64,000 bases of DNA from Azospirillum endophyticum (GCF_016595245.1 NZ_JAENHM010000008.1:101549-165548); one strand, 5' to 3'; shown: positions 7,204 through 18,840, numbered from the stretch's first letter. The notes: a model not told the origin generated them from the letters alone. Numbers and translations: made by a program.

Positions 7204-10200
7204 ATGACCCTTCTGGCACGCCTCTTCATCCTGGTTCTGCTCGCGGTCCTGCCGGCGATCGGCATCCAGATCTACAGCGTGCTCGAACAACGGGCGGAGC
7301 GCGAGGCGGAGGTGACGCTCCAGGCCGAACGGCTCCTGCGCCTGGTGGAGGGAGAGCATTTCCGTATCATCGACAGCGCCCGCCTGATGGTGACGGCGCT
7401 GAGCGAGTCCCGGTTCCTGCGCCGGGGCGAGATCGACAACTGCCAATCCTATCTGGAGCGGCTGGCGGCCCGCTCGGTCGACTACCGCACCCTGTCGATC
7501 AGCGACGCCGAGGGCCGCATCCTGTGCAGCGCCGACCCGGCGCGCATCGGTGCTTCGCTGGCCGTCCAGCCGCATTTCCGCCGGGCGATGAGCCAGGGGC
7601 GCTTTGCCGTCGGCGAATGGACGGTCAGCCATTCCGGTGACGTCGGCGGCGAATTGCCGGTCGCCGCTCCCTATGTCGACAGCGAAGGCCGGCGGGCCGG
7701 CGTGGTCGCCGTGTCGCTGGACGTGCCGCGTTTGACCGCCATGTTCGCCGCCCGCCCGATGCCGGAGAACACGACCCTGACCGTCGCCGACCGGTCCGGC
7801 ACCATCCTGGTCAAGCTGGGCACCCCGGGCCGGGCCGGCGAACGGCTGCCGGACAGCTATCTGGCGCTGCTGTCGGAGCGGGAGACGGGTGTCGCCATGC
7901 TGCCCGGGCTGGATGGTGTGTCGCGCATCCTGGCCTATTCCCCGCCGTCCGCCGGCATCCGCGACCTGTTCATCAGCGTCGGCGTCGACCGCGGCGCCGC
8001 CATGGGGGTGGTGGACCGCGCCACCCGCGACGGGTTGCTGATGACCTTGTCCGGCTTCCTGGTCGCCGCCGCCGCCGCCTGGATCGGCGGCACCCTGTTC
8101 ATCCGCCGCCCGGTCGATGCGCTGGTCCGCGCCGCCCGCGACTGGAGCGAGGGCAAGACCGCCACCCGGGTCAAGCTGTCCGACCGCTCGTCGGAGATCG
8201 GCCAGCTCGGCCACGCCTTCGACATGATGGCCGGGCGGCTGGAGGCGCGCGAAGCGGCGTTGCGCCAATCGGAGAGCCATATCCGCGCCGTCCTGGACGC
8301 CCTGCCGGCCTATGTCGGCGTGCTGACGCCGGACGGGGCGGTGGCCCAGGTCAACCGCGCCGCCGCCGATGCCGCCGGCTTGCCGCCCGCCCGCATCATC
8401 GGCCGTCCCTTCGACGAAATCTGCTGGCTGTCCTTCGACGATGCCGGGCGCGAGCGGCTGCGCCAGGCTCTGGCGCTGGGGGCCGGCGGCCGTTCCTCCC
8501 GCTTCGACGCCGGGCTGCGGCTGTCGGCGGGCAGGGATGCGGCGCCGCGGGAAATGACGGTGGACGTCAACCTGACGCCGATGGTCGATGCGGACGGCCA
8601 TGTCACCCACCTGATCGCGACCGGTATCGACATCACCGAACGCAAGCGCACCGAGGAGGCGCTGCGCGTCGCCGAGGAACGCGTGCGCACCGGCCTGCGC
8701 AATTCCGGCGTGGTGGTCTTCAACCAGGATCGTGACCTGCGCTACACGTGGTCGCATTCGGAGTGGCTCGGCTTCTCCCCCGACGGGCTGATCGGCCGTA
8801 CCGACGCCGACCTGTTCGACCAGCGTGAGGATGCCGACGGAATGATGGCGCTGAAGCGCCGCGTCCTGGACAGCGGCATCGGCGCGCGCGAAGAGGTGCG
8901 CATCCGCTGCAAGGGCGAGGAGCGCTTCTTCGACCTGACCGTCGACCCGTTGCGCGACCCGTCCGGCCGGGTGGAGGGCGTCACCTGCGCCGCCGTCGAC
9001 GTCACCGACCGCAAAAAGGCCGAGGCCGAGCTGCACCGTGCGCGGGAGGAGGCCGACCAGGCCAACGACGGCAAGTCGAAGTTCCTCGCCGCCGCCAGCC
9101 ACGACCTGCGCCAGCCGGTCCAGTCGCTCTATCTCTTCACCGCGGCGCTGAGCGACCGGTTGCAGGGCCATTCGGCGCTGCCGATCCTCGACAACATCCG
9201 CCAGGGGCTGGATACGCTGAAGAGCCTGCTGGACGGGCTGCTGGACATGTCGCGGCTGGAATCCGGCAAGATCGTCGCCGCTCCGGTCGAGGTGCGGCTG
9301 AACCAGCTGCTCGGCCGGCTGGTCGCCGAATACGGCCCGCGCGCCGCCCAGAAGGGGCTGGAACTGCGCGCCGTGCCGACCCGCGTCTGGGTCCGCACCG
9401 ATCCTGCCCATCTGGAGCGCATCCTGCGCAATCTCGTCGAGAACGCGCTGCGCTATACCGCCAAGGGCAAGGTGCTGCTGGGCTGCCGCCGGACGCCGTC
9501 GGGCATGCGGGTGGAGGTGTGGGACACCGGCAGCGGCATCCCCGCCGACCGGCTGGAGGACATCTTCGAGGAGTTCACCCAGCTGGGCGAACGCAGCGAA
9601 CGCGGCCTCGGCCTGGGGCTGGCCATCGTCAAGCGCCTGTCGCGGCTGCTCGGCCATCCGGTGACGGTGCGCTCGTGGGAGGGCAAGGGTTCGGTCTTCT
9701 CGGTCGAGTTGCCGCGGGTGATCCTGGGCACCCCGCGTGCCGCCAACGGCACCGCCGCCGCGGCGGCGACCCTGGCGCGCCGTTCCGCCGCCAACGATGC
9801 GGCCGACAGTGCCGCCAACGACCGCGGGCAGGCGATCAGCGCCATCGCCAACGCCTTCGGCGGCGGCCGGACCGGCGGCCGAAGCGGCGGCGGGGCGGCG
9901 AAGACGATACCCGCTCCGGTCGCCGCCCCTCCGGTCGCCGCCCCTCCGGTCGCTATGCCGGCAACGGTTGGGGCCGGGTCCGCAGCCGCATCCGGAGCGG
10001 CCGCGTCCGGAACAGCCAAGGGCATGGTGCTGGTGATCGACGACGAGGCGATCATCCTGCTTGGCCTCAAAGCGATCCTGGAGGGTTGGGGCTACGACGT
10101 GCTGACCGCCAAGTCGGGCGACCAGGCGCTGGAGCGGCTGCGCGCCGACGGCCGCTGCCCGCAGATCGTGCTGGCCGACTACCAGCTCCAGCAGGGCCGC

Positions 10201-10386
10201 ACCGGTCCGGAAGCGGTGAGCGCCGTCCAGACCATGCTGGGCCAGACCGTTCCCGGCATCATCCTGACCGGCGACACCAACCCCGAACGGCAGGAGGAGG
10301 CCGAACGCCGCGGCTTCCGCCTCCTGCACAAGCCGGTCTTCCCCAACGACCTCCGTCGCATGATGGCGAGCGCCGGGGCGGCGTGA
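7204..10386 (+). CDS. Hybrid sensor histidine kinase / response regulator
   Basis: This 1060-residue membrane kinase senses an external signal and phosphorylates its own receiver. Domains in order: TM1 (about 7-27), a periplasmic Cache-like sensor (about 28-275), TM2 (about 278-298), HAMP (to about 350), two PAS domains (about 365-485 and 495-610), HisKA with HDLRQPVQSL (His633), HATPase (about 730-845, DTGSGIP and GLGLGLAIV boxes), an Ala/Pro/Gly-rich linker (about 850-940) and a receiver with Asp992 in LADYQL. The linker includes a short tandem repeat coding for APPVA. The HDLRQPVQ form of the H-box marks the NahK/ErcS-like hybrid subgroup. The last receiver residues (LHKPVFPNDL) retain the conserved Lys-Pro. 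A CtrA box lies upstream; no DNA-binding regulator is adjacent, so the output partner is elsewhere. Confidence 0.93.
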   Translation: MTLLARLFILVLLAVLPAIGIQIYSVLEQRAEREAEVTLQAERLLRLVEGEHFRIIDSARLMVTALSESRFLRRGEIDNCQSYLERLAARSVDYRTLSISDAEGRILCSADPARIGASLAVQPHFRRAMSQGRFAVGEWTVSHSGDVGGELPVAAPYVDSEGRRAGVVAVSLDVPRLTAMFAARPMPENTTLTVADRSGTILVKLGTPGRAGERLPDSYLALLSERETGVAMLPGLDGVSRILAYSPPSAGIRDLFISVGVDRGAAMGVVDRATRDGLLMTLSGFLVAAAAAWIGGTLFIRRPVDALVRAARDWSEGKTATRVKLSDRSSEIGQLGHAFDMMAGRLEAREAALRQSESHIRAVLDALPAYVGVLTPDGAVAQVNRAAADAAGLPPARIIGRPFDEICWLSFDDAGRERLRQALALGAGGRSSRFDAGLRLSAGRDAAPREMTVDVNLTPMVDADGHVTHLIATGIDITERKRTEEALRVAEERVRTGLRNSGVVVFNQDRDLRYTWSHSEWLGFSPDGLIGRTDADLFDQREDADGMMALKRRVLDSGIGAREEVRIRCKGEERFFDLTVDPLRDPSGRVEGVTCAAVDVTDRKKAEAELHRAREEADQANDGKSKFLAAASHDLRQPVQSLYLFTAALSDRLQGHSALPILDNIRQGLDTLKSLLDGLLDMSRLESGKIVAAPVEVRLNQLLGRLVAEYGPRAAQKGLELRAVPTRVWVRTDPAHLERILRNLVENALRYTAKGKVLLGCRRTPSGMRVEVWDTGSGIPADRLEDIFEEFTQLGERSERGLGLGLAIVKRLSRLLGHPVTVRSWEGKGSVFSVELPRVILGTPRAANGTAAAAATLARRSAANDAADSAANDRGQAISAIANAFGGGRTGGRSGGGAAKTIPAPVAAPPVAAPPVAMPATVGAGSAAASGAAASGTAKGMVLVIDDEAIILLGLKAILEGWGYDVLTAKSGDQALERLRADGRCPQIVLADYQLQQGRTGPEAVSAVQTMLGQTVPGIILTGDTNPERQEEAERRGFRLLHKPVFPNDLRRMMASAGAA

Positions 10387-10437
10387 GGAAAGAGGGCGCA
10401 GTTTTTGCCCACAGAGAAGATGTCCGAAGTTAATGTT

Positions 10438-10662
10438 TCATATCAATGCGTTATGTGCGCCTAAGCAGGCAGGAGCAGATCTTGCGGCGAATGCATTGGC
10501 TTCGGTTTCGTGGCGCCCTCCGCGTCCGTAGGGGATGTGGCCGAGGATCCAGTGGCCGATCTCGTGGGCGATCGAGAATCTCTTCCGCGAACTTCCGTCG
10601 GAGCGGCGGGGTCCGGACGCATCTGGGCTGCCCGTGAGATAGCGCAGGCGTCTACTGCACAT
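10438..10662 (-). pseudogene. ImmA/IrrE metallopeptidase remnant
   Basis: The minus-strand reading contains RFSIAHEIGHWILGH, the HExxH zinc-protease signature of ImmA/IrrE (COG2856) proteins, followed by ETEANAFAAR, the matching glutamate/Asn-x-Phe-Ala-Ala block. It stops soon after. Only about 75 residues can be read, with no N-terminal helical part and no C-terminal half, so this is a fragment rather than a working protease. It begins five bases after the Fic gene's stop on the same strand, which suggests that an original fic-immA arrangement has decayed or been truncated. The HExxH core is clear; the exact remnant limits are not. Confidence 0.65.
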
Positions 10663-10667
10663 CGATC

Positions 10668-12233
10668 TTACGGTTGTAGCTGGCTGATTGAGTCAGTGCT
10701 GCTCGAACACCGCACGCGCTCGGCGATGAAGTCGGTGAAGGGGCGCAGGTCTATGTCGATGCTCGCCCGATCAAGGGACTCCAGGTACGTGGCCCGGTCC
10801 TCGTGCCTGATGATCGTCCACGGATAGCCGCCCGACGCCAGCATGGCGTTCATTAAGAAGCGCGCTGATCGGCCGTTCCCATCCGGGAACGGGTGGATGA
10901 AGCCGATCATCCAGTGCCCCAGCACCGCTCGCACCGCCGGCTCCGGCTCCTCGCGCAGCAACGCGAACAGTCCCTCCATCGCGTCGCGCAGCGACTCAGC
11001 GCGTGGCGGGATATAGCGTGACGTGCGTAGGTATGCCGGTCCCGACCGGTAGCCCGCCATCGCGGTCACGGGCACGGCGCCGGCGGCGATGCCCGGTTGG
11101 AGCATTTCACGGTACCAGACCCGCAGTCCCTGTTCGCACAGTGCCGCCGCGTTGCCGCCGGCAAGAATCCTGTCCACCGTCTCCTTGACCGCCTGGAACG
11201 CCTGCCAGTAGCCCCGCGCCGCTAGGGCGTTGGCGTCCTTGCGGTCGCGCTCGTTGCCTTTCGGGTCCCAACCTCCGAAGCGCACGCGCTCAATCAGATC
11301 GGGCGTGACCCGGTAGCCTTCGATGGACAGTGAGTGGTAGGCGTCGCTGACATAGATCTCGTCGATGCGTTCCAGGTATGCCGTGGGATCGGCCGGCAGG
11401 CCTGGAGGCGCCGGGAACCGCTCCAACACCACCGAACGCGCCGCCCCCCACATCGTGCGCAGGCGCCCAACGATGGCCGGCTCGTTGCGCGTCGCCGCAT
11501 TGACAGCTTTGCTGTTGAAGGGGTTGGTTTCGGTGACCCGGTACGTCGCTGCCGTCATGCCAGCCACGACCTCGTCCGCGATGTCGCCCCGGCCGATGTG
11601 ACGGAAGGCGCCGGCCAGCCGCCCGGCGACGACCGAGTGGCCTCCCCCCAGCAGCAGCGCCAGCAACGGCGACGGATCGCGCACCGCCGAAAGGCAGACC
11701 TGTGCCTCGATAGGCGAGCGCGTGAAGAACGCCGGCGGCACCCGCACCAGCCCGGCCTCCAGCGAGAACAGCCGCAGGTCGTCGCGCATCACCAGCTCCG
11801 TTCTGGACGGCAGCGCCTTTTCCTTGAAGTCGTAAAGCGACGTGCCAAACAGCAGTGACACGTTGTTGTTCGATCCTCTGGACGAGTAGATGAGCACCTG
11901 CGTCGGAACGACCGTGTTCTCCGCATGGAGCATCAATGACTGTTCAGCTCCGAGGTGCCAATCATCGCCGAACCGCGTCTCGCAGTAGCGCGCGCAGAAC
12001 TCGCACAGGGACGCAAACCAAGGGGTGCTGTCCCCGGGCCGTCCGTCCGGGTCGGCGCAGATCAGCCAGCCGCGCATCACCTCTTGCAGGAAGCGCTGCT
12101 GGAGCAGCCGCGCGCGATGCACGCGCGTCAACTCGTCGGAGCGGAACACCCGCCGTCCGTCCTGCTGCAGCTTCTGCAACTCCGTCAGGGAAGCCGCCAG
12201 CCTCTCGTTCGGTGTTGCCAATGCCCCCTCCAT
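10668..12233 (-). CDS. Fic-domain protein with unassigned N-terminal domain
   Basis: This 521-residue protein has a C-terminal Fic domain, which transfers AMP or another nucleotide phosphate to target hydroxyls. The catalytic motif HPFPDGNGRSAR is intact (His447). The inhibitory motif (S/T)xxxE(G/N) is present as SLSIEG (Glu305) before the domain, which makes it a class II, self-inhibited Fic protein. The first 250 residues are not a standard Fic flank. Their layout, with a segment VPTQVLIYSS..NNNVSLLFGTSLYDFK followed by RLFSLEAGLVRVPPAFF, is faintly like AbiEi-type antitoxin folds; this is only an impression. No TM helices are seen. The start ATG has no clear Shine-Dalgarno. Upstream lies a four-copy 24-bp repeat array over the probable promoter; downstream is an ImmA/IrrE remnant. 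The neighbourhood looks like an inserted patch. Confidence 0.88.
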   Translation of the reverse strand: MEGALATPNERLAASLTELQKLQQDGRRVFRSDELTRVHRARLLQQRFLQEVMRGWLICADPDGRPGDSTPWFASLCEFCARYCETRFGDDWHLGAEQSLMLHAENTVVPTQVLIYSSRGSNNNVSLLFGTSLYDFKEKALPSRTELVMRDDLRLFSLEAGLVRVPPAFFTRSPIEAQVCLSAVRDPSPLLALLLGGGHSVVAGRLAGAFRHIGRGDIADEVVAGMTAATYRVTETNPFNSKAVNAATRNEPAIVGRLRTMWGAARSVVLERFPAPPGLPADPTAYLERIDEIYVSDAYHSLSIEGYRVTPDLIERVRFGGWDPKGNERDRKDANALAARGYWQAFQAVKETVDRILAGGNAAALCEQGLRVWYREMLQPGIAAGAVPVTAMAGYRSGPAYLRTSRYIPPRAESLRDAMEGLFALLREEPEPAVRAVLGHWMIGFIHPFPDGNGRSARFLMNAMLASGGYPWTIIRHEDRATYLESLDRASIDIDLRPFTDFIAERVRCSSSTDSISQLQP

Positions 12234-12250
12234 CCGGCGCGGCTTGTGAT

Positions 12251-12332
12251 CATTTTTAGTATATGGCGCGCCACTGAATTTAGTGCCAAGCGCTTCTCAA
12301 TTCTTAGTCTTTAGCGCTTCACGATAGTTAGT
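12251..12332. repeat. Four 24-bp iterated repeats over the fic promoter
   Basis: TTAGT occurs at 12256, 12280, 12304 and 12328, exactly 24 bases apart each time. In the first three copies GCGC follows at the same offset (12266, 12290, 12314), within GGCGCGCC, AAGCGCTT and AGCGCT. The fourth copy keeps only TTAGTGCG. The first copy overlaps a minus-strand -10 hexamer TATACT (12263-12258) for fic, and the second covers the -35 zone. This is an operator-like array starting 18 bases upstream of the fic ATG. Confidence 0.75.
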
Positions 12333-12729
12333 GCGAGCATCAATCTGGCACATAAACAGCTGATATAAAGAGAATTTTTGCGCGCAGAGAGATGCTTCTT
12401 CGGGGGCTGAGACAGTGTTTTTGATGTTCCGTCGCGGGCCGAGCTGCAAGTTCGAAGCGCGCGGCGGGGGCGGGGATTAAAGCTGGACTCCGCTGGATCG
12501 CCAAGCCGGCGCGAGCCGTTCGCAGGCTCGACACCGTGCCCGCCTGTTGCCATCCTTGTCGTGTTGACGATCGCGGAGGCGACGATGATCCCCTGCCCAG
12601 CCTGAGAGCTCCCTCTTTTGCCCGAGGATGTCATCGGACTCTTGCGGGCGACGGAGTCCTTAGCGCAGATCGTCCCCCGACGGAGGGCGGCATGCACGAG
12701 CTCCGGAAAATCCAGGTCCGTCAAAGCAA
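12333..12729. other. Gap without recognisable gene
   Basis: About 400 bases separate the fic operator array from the aconitase terminator. Open frames on both strands here give only basic, compositionally odd peptides with no family resemblance. The first 70 bases are A/T-rich, unlike the surroundings. Together with the ImmA/IrrE remnant this suggests degraded inserted DNA. Confidence 0.4.
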
Positions 12730-12760
12730 AAGGGCCGCTCCCCCCCGGGAAGCGGCCCTT
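12730..12760 (-). terminator. Rho-independent terminator of acnA
   Basis: AAGGGCCGCT and AGCGGCCCTT (12751-12760 with 12730-12739) form a 10-bp stem. On the minus strand the stem is followed by TTGCTTT. It lies 25 bases after the acnA stop. Confidence 0.8.
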
Positions 12761-12784
12761 TCGCTTATCCGAACTCACACAGCC

Positions 12785-15475
<2,691 letters not shown>

Positions 15476-15864
15476 GGGAAGCCTCCTTAATTCTTGAATT
15501 GGGGCCTTTGGGTCGGGCGTGCGCCTTGGGCGGCGCTTGGGAGAGTGCTTCGGTTACGGTCCGGGTGACGACGGTCGAAAGGGCGATCGGCCAAAAGACC
15601 CGAGGGCCAAACGACCTGATGATCGTTCAAAAGACTGGGGCGGCCGCAGCGCTGCCCGCGCGTCATGCAGGCAAGATGTAGGTCGCAGCCCCGGTAGATC
15701 AAACGCATGGCTCGAAGAAAGCGGAAGCATGGGCATGGGGGCGGGACGACGCTCCGAGCTCGCCTGCAAGCCGGCCGCCGTTCAATCTCCGCCGATCATC
15801 CTATGCCGTCTCGGCGAATGCCTTCTTTACTCATATGAACATCAGAAGGCTCTGTGCGGGTACC
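15476..15864. promoter_or_regulatory. Upstream region of acnA
   Basis: This 389-base gap holds no recognisable gene. It must contain the acnA promoter and leader; only the Shine-Dalgarno (AAGGAGG near 15482-15488, minus strand) is distinct. No riboswitch-like or iron-box pattern could be picked out by eye. Confidence 0.35.
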
Positions 15865-16932
15865 TTATGCCGGCTTCATCGCCACGTAGCGGACGAAGCG
15901 CAGTCCGTTGCCCAGCACCCGCAGCCGTGCCCACCAAAGCGCCAATTCACGCTTCAACGCCGCCAGCACCGGCGCCGGCGGCGTCACGGCGGCGGCCAGC
16001 GTGTCGGCCAGCTTGCGCACCCGGTCGATGATGTGGCGGCGGTGCAGCCGTGTCAGATCCTCCGAGATGCGGAGGTCGAGGTTGCGCTGGGTCAACTCGT
16101 CGGCCATGCGGGTGGCGGTCCAGGGATAGACCTCCATCGGCTCCTCCTCCCGCCAGGCGTTCCAGCTGTCCCAGGAACCGGGAGTGCCGTCGATCACGTA
16201 ATCGAACAGGGCGATGCCGCCCTTCGGCTTCACGCAGTCGCCGACGCGGTCGAGGAACAGGTCCTTGTCGCGCACGCGGTGGAGGATGCGGTCGGCCATG
16301 ACGAGGTCGAAGCTGCCGGCCTGGTTGAAGTGTTCCGGATCGTAATGGGCGATCGGCGCCTTCTTCGACAGGCCGAGCTCCTTCGAGCGGTCCATCGCCA
16401 GCTTCGCCAGCAGCGGCGACGCCTCCAGACCGGTCACCCAGGTGTCGCAGCTTTCCACCAGCGCGCGGGCGGTACCGCCGAGCCCGGCCGACAGGTCGAG
16501 CACGCTCTTGGCCGGGTTCAGCCCGAAGGAGCGGACGGAGTCGACCATCCACGCCGCTTCTTCCGGCCCGGTCATGTCCCGGCCCCAGAGAAGCTGCGCC
16601 CCCTCGCTGCGGGCCGGCGACCAGACGGGTTCGCCGTGGCGGTCGAGCTGCATCAGCGCCAGGCGGTCCAGCTCCGGATTGCCGCCGGCCGCCGGGTCCG
16701 GCAGGGCCGGGTTGGATGAGGACGCCACGGCCGAGGCTGCCGGGATGGCGGCGGTGCCGACCATGTCGACGGGGCCGGACCGATGGCGGGCTGCCGAATT
16801 CCGCAGGGCAGACCGGTCTGAGACGCGGGGCAGGCGGGACAGGTCGTAGCCTTCCCACCAGGCGGCCAGACGGACACGCCAGTCGGGATTTCGCCACCGC
16901 TCCAAATCCTGTGGACTGATCTGCGGAGTCAC
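15865..16932 (-). CDS. Class I SAM-dependent methyltransferase
   Basis: This 355-residue cytoplasmic protein has a Rossmann-fold methyltransferase core from about residue 140. Motif I is VLDLSAGLGGTAR. The acidic end of strand 2 follows in VTGLEASPLLA, and motif III is near DLVMADRILHRVRDKD. The N-terminal 130 residues carry an Ala/Pro-rich variable stretch and the motif RSEGAQLLWGRDMTGPEEAAWMVDSVRSFGLN. The C-terminal 80 residues are helical and basic (RLHRRHIIDRVRKLAD). The substrate cannot be read from the sequence. It is divergent from a NUDIX gene across an A/T-rich promoter region. A TTGACA-N17-TACTTC promoter (17042-17014) points at it. Confidence 0.82.
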   Translation of the reverse strand: MTPQISPQDLERWRNPDWRVRLAAWWEGYDLSRLPRVSDRSALRNSAARHRSGPVDMVGTAAIPAASAVASSSNPALPDPAAGGNPELDRLALMQLDRHGEPVWSPARSEGAQLLWGRDMTGPEEAAWMVDSVRSFGLNPAKSVLDLSAGLGGTARALVESCDTWVTGLEASPLLAKLAMDRSKELGLSKKAPIAHYDPEHFNQAGSFDLVMADRILHRVRDKDLFLDRVGDCVKPKGGIALFDYVIDGTPGSWDSWNAWREEEPMEVYPWTATRMADELTQRNLDLRISEDLTRLHRRHIIDRVRKLADTLAAAVTPPAPVLAALKRELALWWARLRVLGNGLRFVRYVAMKPA

Positions 16933-17013
16933 GCGCCTGCCCTTTCCAGGTATGGGCGGACCGGCGACCTACCCCATTCTGGGTATGGTGTCGACGTCCA
17001 GCGCCGTAATTTA

Positions 17014-17042
17014 GAAGTAAGCAGCGCGAACTTGTCTGTCAA
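17014..17042 (-). promoter_or_regulatory. Candidate sigma-70 promoter for the methyltransferase
   Basis: On the minus strand TTGACA (17042-17037) is followed by a 17-base spacer and TACTTC (17019-17014). It lies in the A/T-rich 16933-17189 region between divergent genes and about 80 bases from the methyltransferase start. Confidence 0.45.
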
Positions 17043-17189
17043 GAAACCATTATTTAACGATTTCGACTTCGTTTTCCTCAATTGTCGGTAAATTTTACCT
17101 TTTTTGTCTACACGCCTCCTGCGTGCGGGCGTTGCGGCGTCCCTGCCGCCTCCCTATACTCCGGACGCAACCGACGGAGGGGGCCTCGC

Positions 17190-17792
17190 GTGCCGATCGA
17201 AACCGGTGATCCCACCGGCAATCCCTGGACCGTGCTGACCAGCACGACGAAATACGAGAACGCCTGGATGGAGGTGGTCGAACACAAGGTTCTGACCCCG
17301 AAGGGCGCCCCGGGCATCTACGGCGTCGTCCATCCCCGCAGCCTCGCCACCGGCGTGGTGCCGATCCACGACGACGGCTCGGTGACGCTGGTCGGCCAGT
17401 ACCGTTTTCCGCTGAAGCAATACAGCTGGGAAATCCCCGAAGGCGGCGGGCGCAAGGGCGTGGAGCCGCAGGAATCGGCGGCGCGCGAGCTGCGCGAGGA
17501 GACCGGCCTGACGGCGCGGCGCTGGATGCCGCTGATGAAGCTGCACCTGTCCAACTGCCTCACCGACGAGGTCGCCCATACCTTCGTCGCCTGGGGTTTG
17601 GAGCAGGGCGAGTCCGCCCCCGACGAAACCGAGGTGCTGGCGGTGCGCCGCGTGCCCTTCGCCGGGGTGATCGACATGGTGCTGGCCGGGGCCATCACCG
17701 ACGCCATGGCGGTCGCCAGCCTGCTGAAGCTGCGGATCCTGGCGGCGGAAGAGGCGCTGCCCGAGGATCTCGCCGCCCTTCTCCGCCTCTGA
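17190..17792 (+). CDS. NUDIX hydrolase (ADP-ribose pyrophosphatase-like)
   Basis: This 200-residue NUDIX enzyme is predicted to hydrolyse a nucleoside diphosphate linked to another moiety, most likely ADP-ribose. The NUDIX box is visible as GGGRKGVEPQESAARELREETGL: the REL-x-EE-x-G core is intact, although the first glutamate is shifted one place from the canonical spacing. The strand WEIPEGG before it is typical of ADP-ribose pyrophosphatases. The start is GTG at 17190, with GGAGGGGG about ten bases upstream. A longer reading from 17082 would translate the A/T-rich promoter region and is rejected. It is followed after 37 bases by an exonuclease gene on the same strand. Confidence 0.88.
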   Translation: MPIETGDPTGNPWTVLTSTTKYENAWMEVVEHKVLTPKGAPGIYGVVHPRSLATGVVPIHDDGSVTLVGQYRFPLKQYSWEIPEGGGRKGVEPQESAARELREETGLTARRWMPLMKLHLSNCLTDEVAHTFVAWGLEQGESAPDETEVLAVRRVPFAGVIDMVLAGAITDAMAVASLLKLRILAAEEALPEDLAALLRL

Positions 17793-17829
17793 TCCGCCCG
17801 CATAGCGGACCTCCAGTCATCGGACCTTC

Positions 17830-18459
17830 ATGACCGTCATCTCCGGCCACGCCGTCGCCATCGATTTCGAGACCGCCAACGAGACCCGCACCAGCGCCTG
17901 TTCCATTGGTGTCGCCTGGATCGAGAGCGGCCGCGTGGTTGCGACGGAGGAGCATCTGATCCGCCCGCGCGACCTGCGCTTCAACTCCTTCAACAGCGCC
18001 ATTCACGGCATCCGGGAAGAGGACGTGGTCGGCGCCCCTGAATTTCCGGAGGTGTGGGCGACCTTGCGCGAGCGGGTGCAGGGCCGTCTGATCCTGGCCC
18101 ACAATGCCGCCTTCGACATCAGCGTGCTGCGTCACACCCTGACCGATTATGGACTGGACTGGCCGGCCTGCGACTATCTCTGCACCGTCGTGATGGCGCG
18201 TCGTGCCTGGCCGGCGCTGACGGCGCACCGGCTGAACCATCTGGCCGATTTCCTGGGAATCGCGCTGGACCACCATCATGCCGGCAGCGATGCCGAGGCC
18301 TGCGGCCGCATCGCGCTGGCCGCGGCGGCGGAAATGGGGCTGTGCGGTTTCGGCGAGATCTCCCGCATCGGAATCAATCCGGGCCGCATCGCGCCCGGCG
18401 GCTACAGCCCCTGCAAGGGCGGCAAGGCGCCGCCGCGCCGCCCGCGCGTGGTGGCTTGA
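17830..18459 (+). CDS. DnaQ-like 3'-5' exonuclease (DEDDh)
   Basis: This is a 209-residue DEDDh-family exonuclease. The catalytic residues are visible as AIDFETAN (Asp, Glu), LAHNAAFDISVL (Asp) and HHHAGSDAEACG (His, Asp). FNSFNSAIHGIREEDV is the family substrate-strand segment. It resembles the small stand-alone exonucleases related to DNA polymerase III epsilon and RNase T, so it could act in DNA repair or RNA trimming. It lies 37 bases after the NUDIX gene and 79 bases before a YciI gene, probably in one transcription unit. No other domain is fused to it. Confidence 0.88.
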   Translation: MTVISGHAVAIDFETANETRTSACSIGVAWIESGRVVATEEHLIRPRDLRFNSFNSAIHGIREEDVVGAPEFPEVWATLRERVQGRLILAHNAAFDISVLRHTLTDYGLDWPACDYLCTVVMARRAWPALTAHRLNHLADFLGIALDHHHAGSDAEACGRIALAAAAEMGLCGFGEISRIGINPGRIAPGGYSPCKGGKAPPRRPRVVA

Positions 18460-18538
18460 CGGCAAACTTCAGCCGGTGCTTTCCCGCCGGCGGCCCCTGC
18501 GTTAGGCTCCCGCTCCATCCTACGGAGGAGAGGACCGC

Positions 18539-18823
18539 ATGCTGTTCATGTTCCATTGCGTCGACAAGGCGGGTGCCGCCGAGATCCGCGGCGCCAACCG
18601 CGCCGAGCATTTGGCTTATCTGGAAGCCAACGCTGCCCGCATCTTCGCCGCCGGGCCGCTGCTGTCGGACGACCAGAGCGGCATGGTCGGCAGCCTGCTG
18701 ATCGTCGAGTGCGCCGATGCCGCCGCCGCGCAGGAGTTCGCCGCCGGCGATCCCTATGCCAAGGCAGGCCTGTTCGACAGCGTGACGATCCGGCCGTGGC
18801 GCCGCGTCTACCCCAAAGCCTGA
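18539..18823 (+). CDS. YciI-like protein
   Basis: This 94-residue protein of the YciI (PF03795) ferredoxin-like-fold family has the conserved MLFMFHCVDKAG start, the RAEHLAYLEANAARIFAAGPLL block and the DPYAKAGLFDSVTIRPW block. The last includes the Asp-Pro-Tyr typical of the family, while the conserved His is in EHLAYL. Family members are small cytoplasmic proteins, some of them hydrolases or dimerisation modules. GGAGGAGAGG lies just before the ATG. An EVE-domain gene follows 17 bases later; the two are very likely co-transcribed. Confidence 0.9.
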   Translation: MLFMFHCVDKAGAAEIRGANRAEHLAYLEANAARIFAAGPLLSDDQSGMVGSLLIVECADAAAAQEFAAGDPYAKAGLFDSVTIRPWRRVYPKA

Positions 18824-18840
18824 ACGGGAGAGCGCCGGCG

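Noticed and set aside
12360..12480. A possible tRNA, suggested by AGTTCGAAG with GCGCGC on both sides
   Set aside because: No D-arm, no anticodon arm and no consistent acceptor stem could be folded; the GCGCGC pairing is self-complementary and uninformative.
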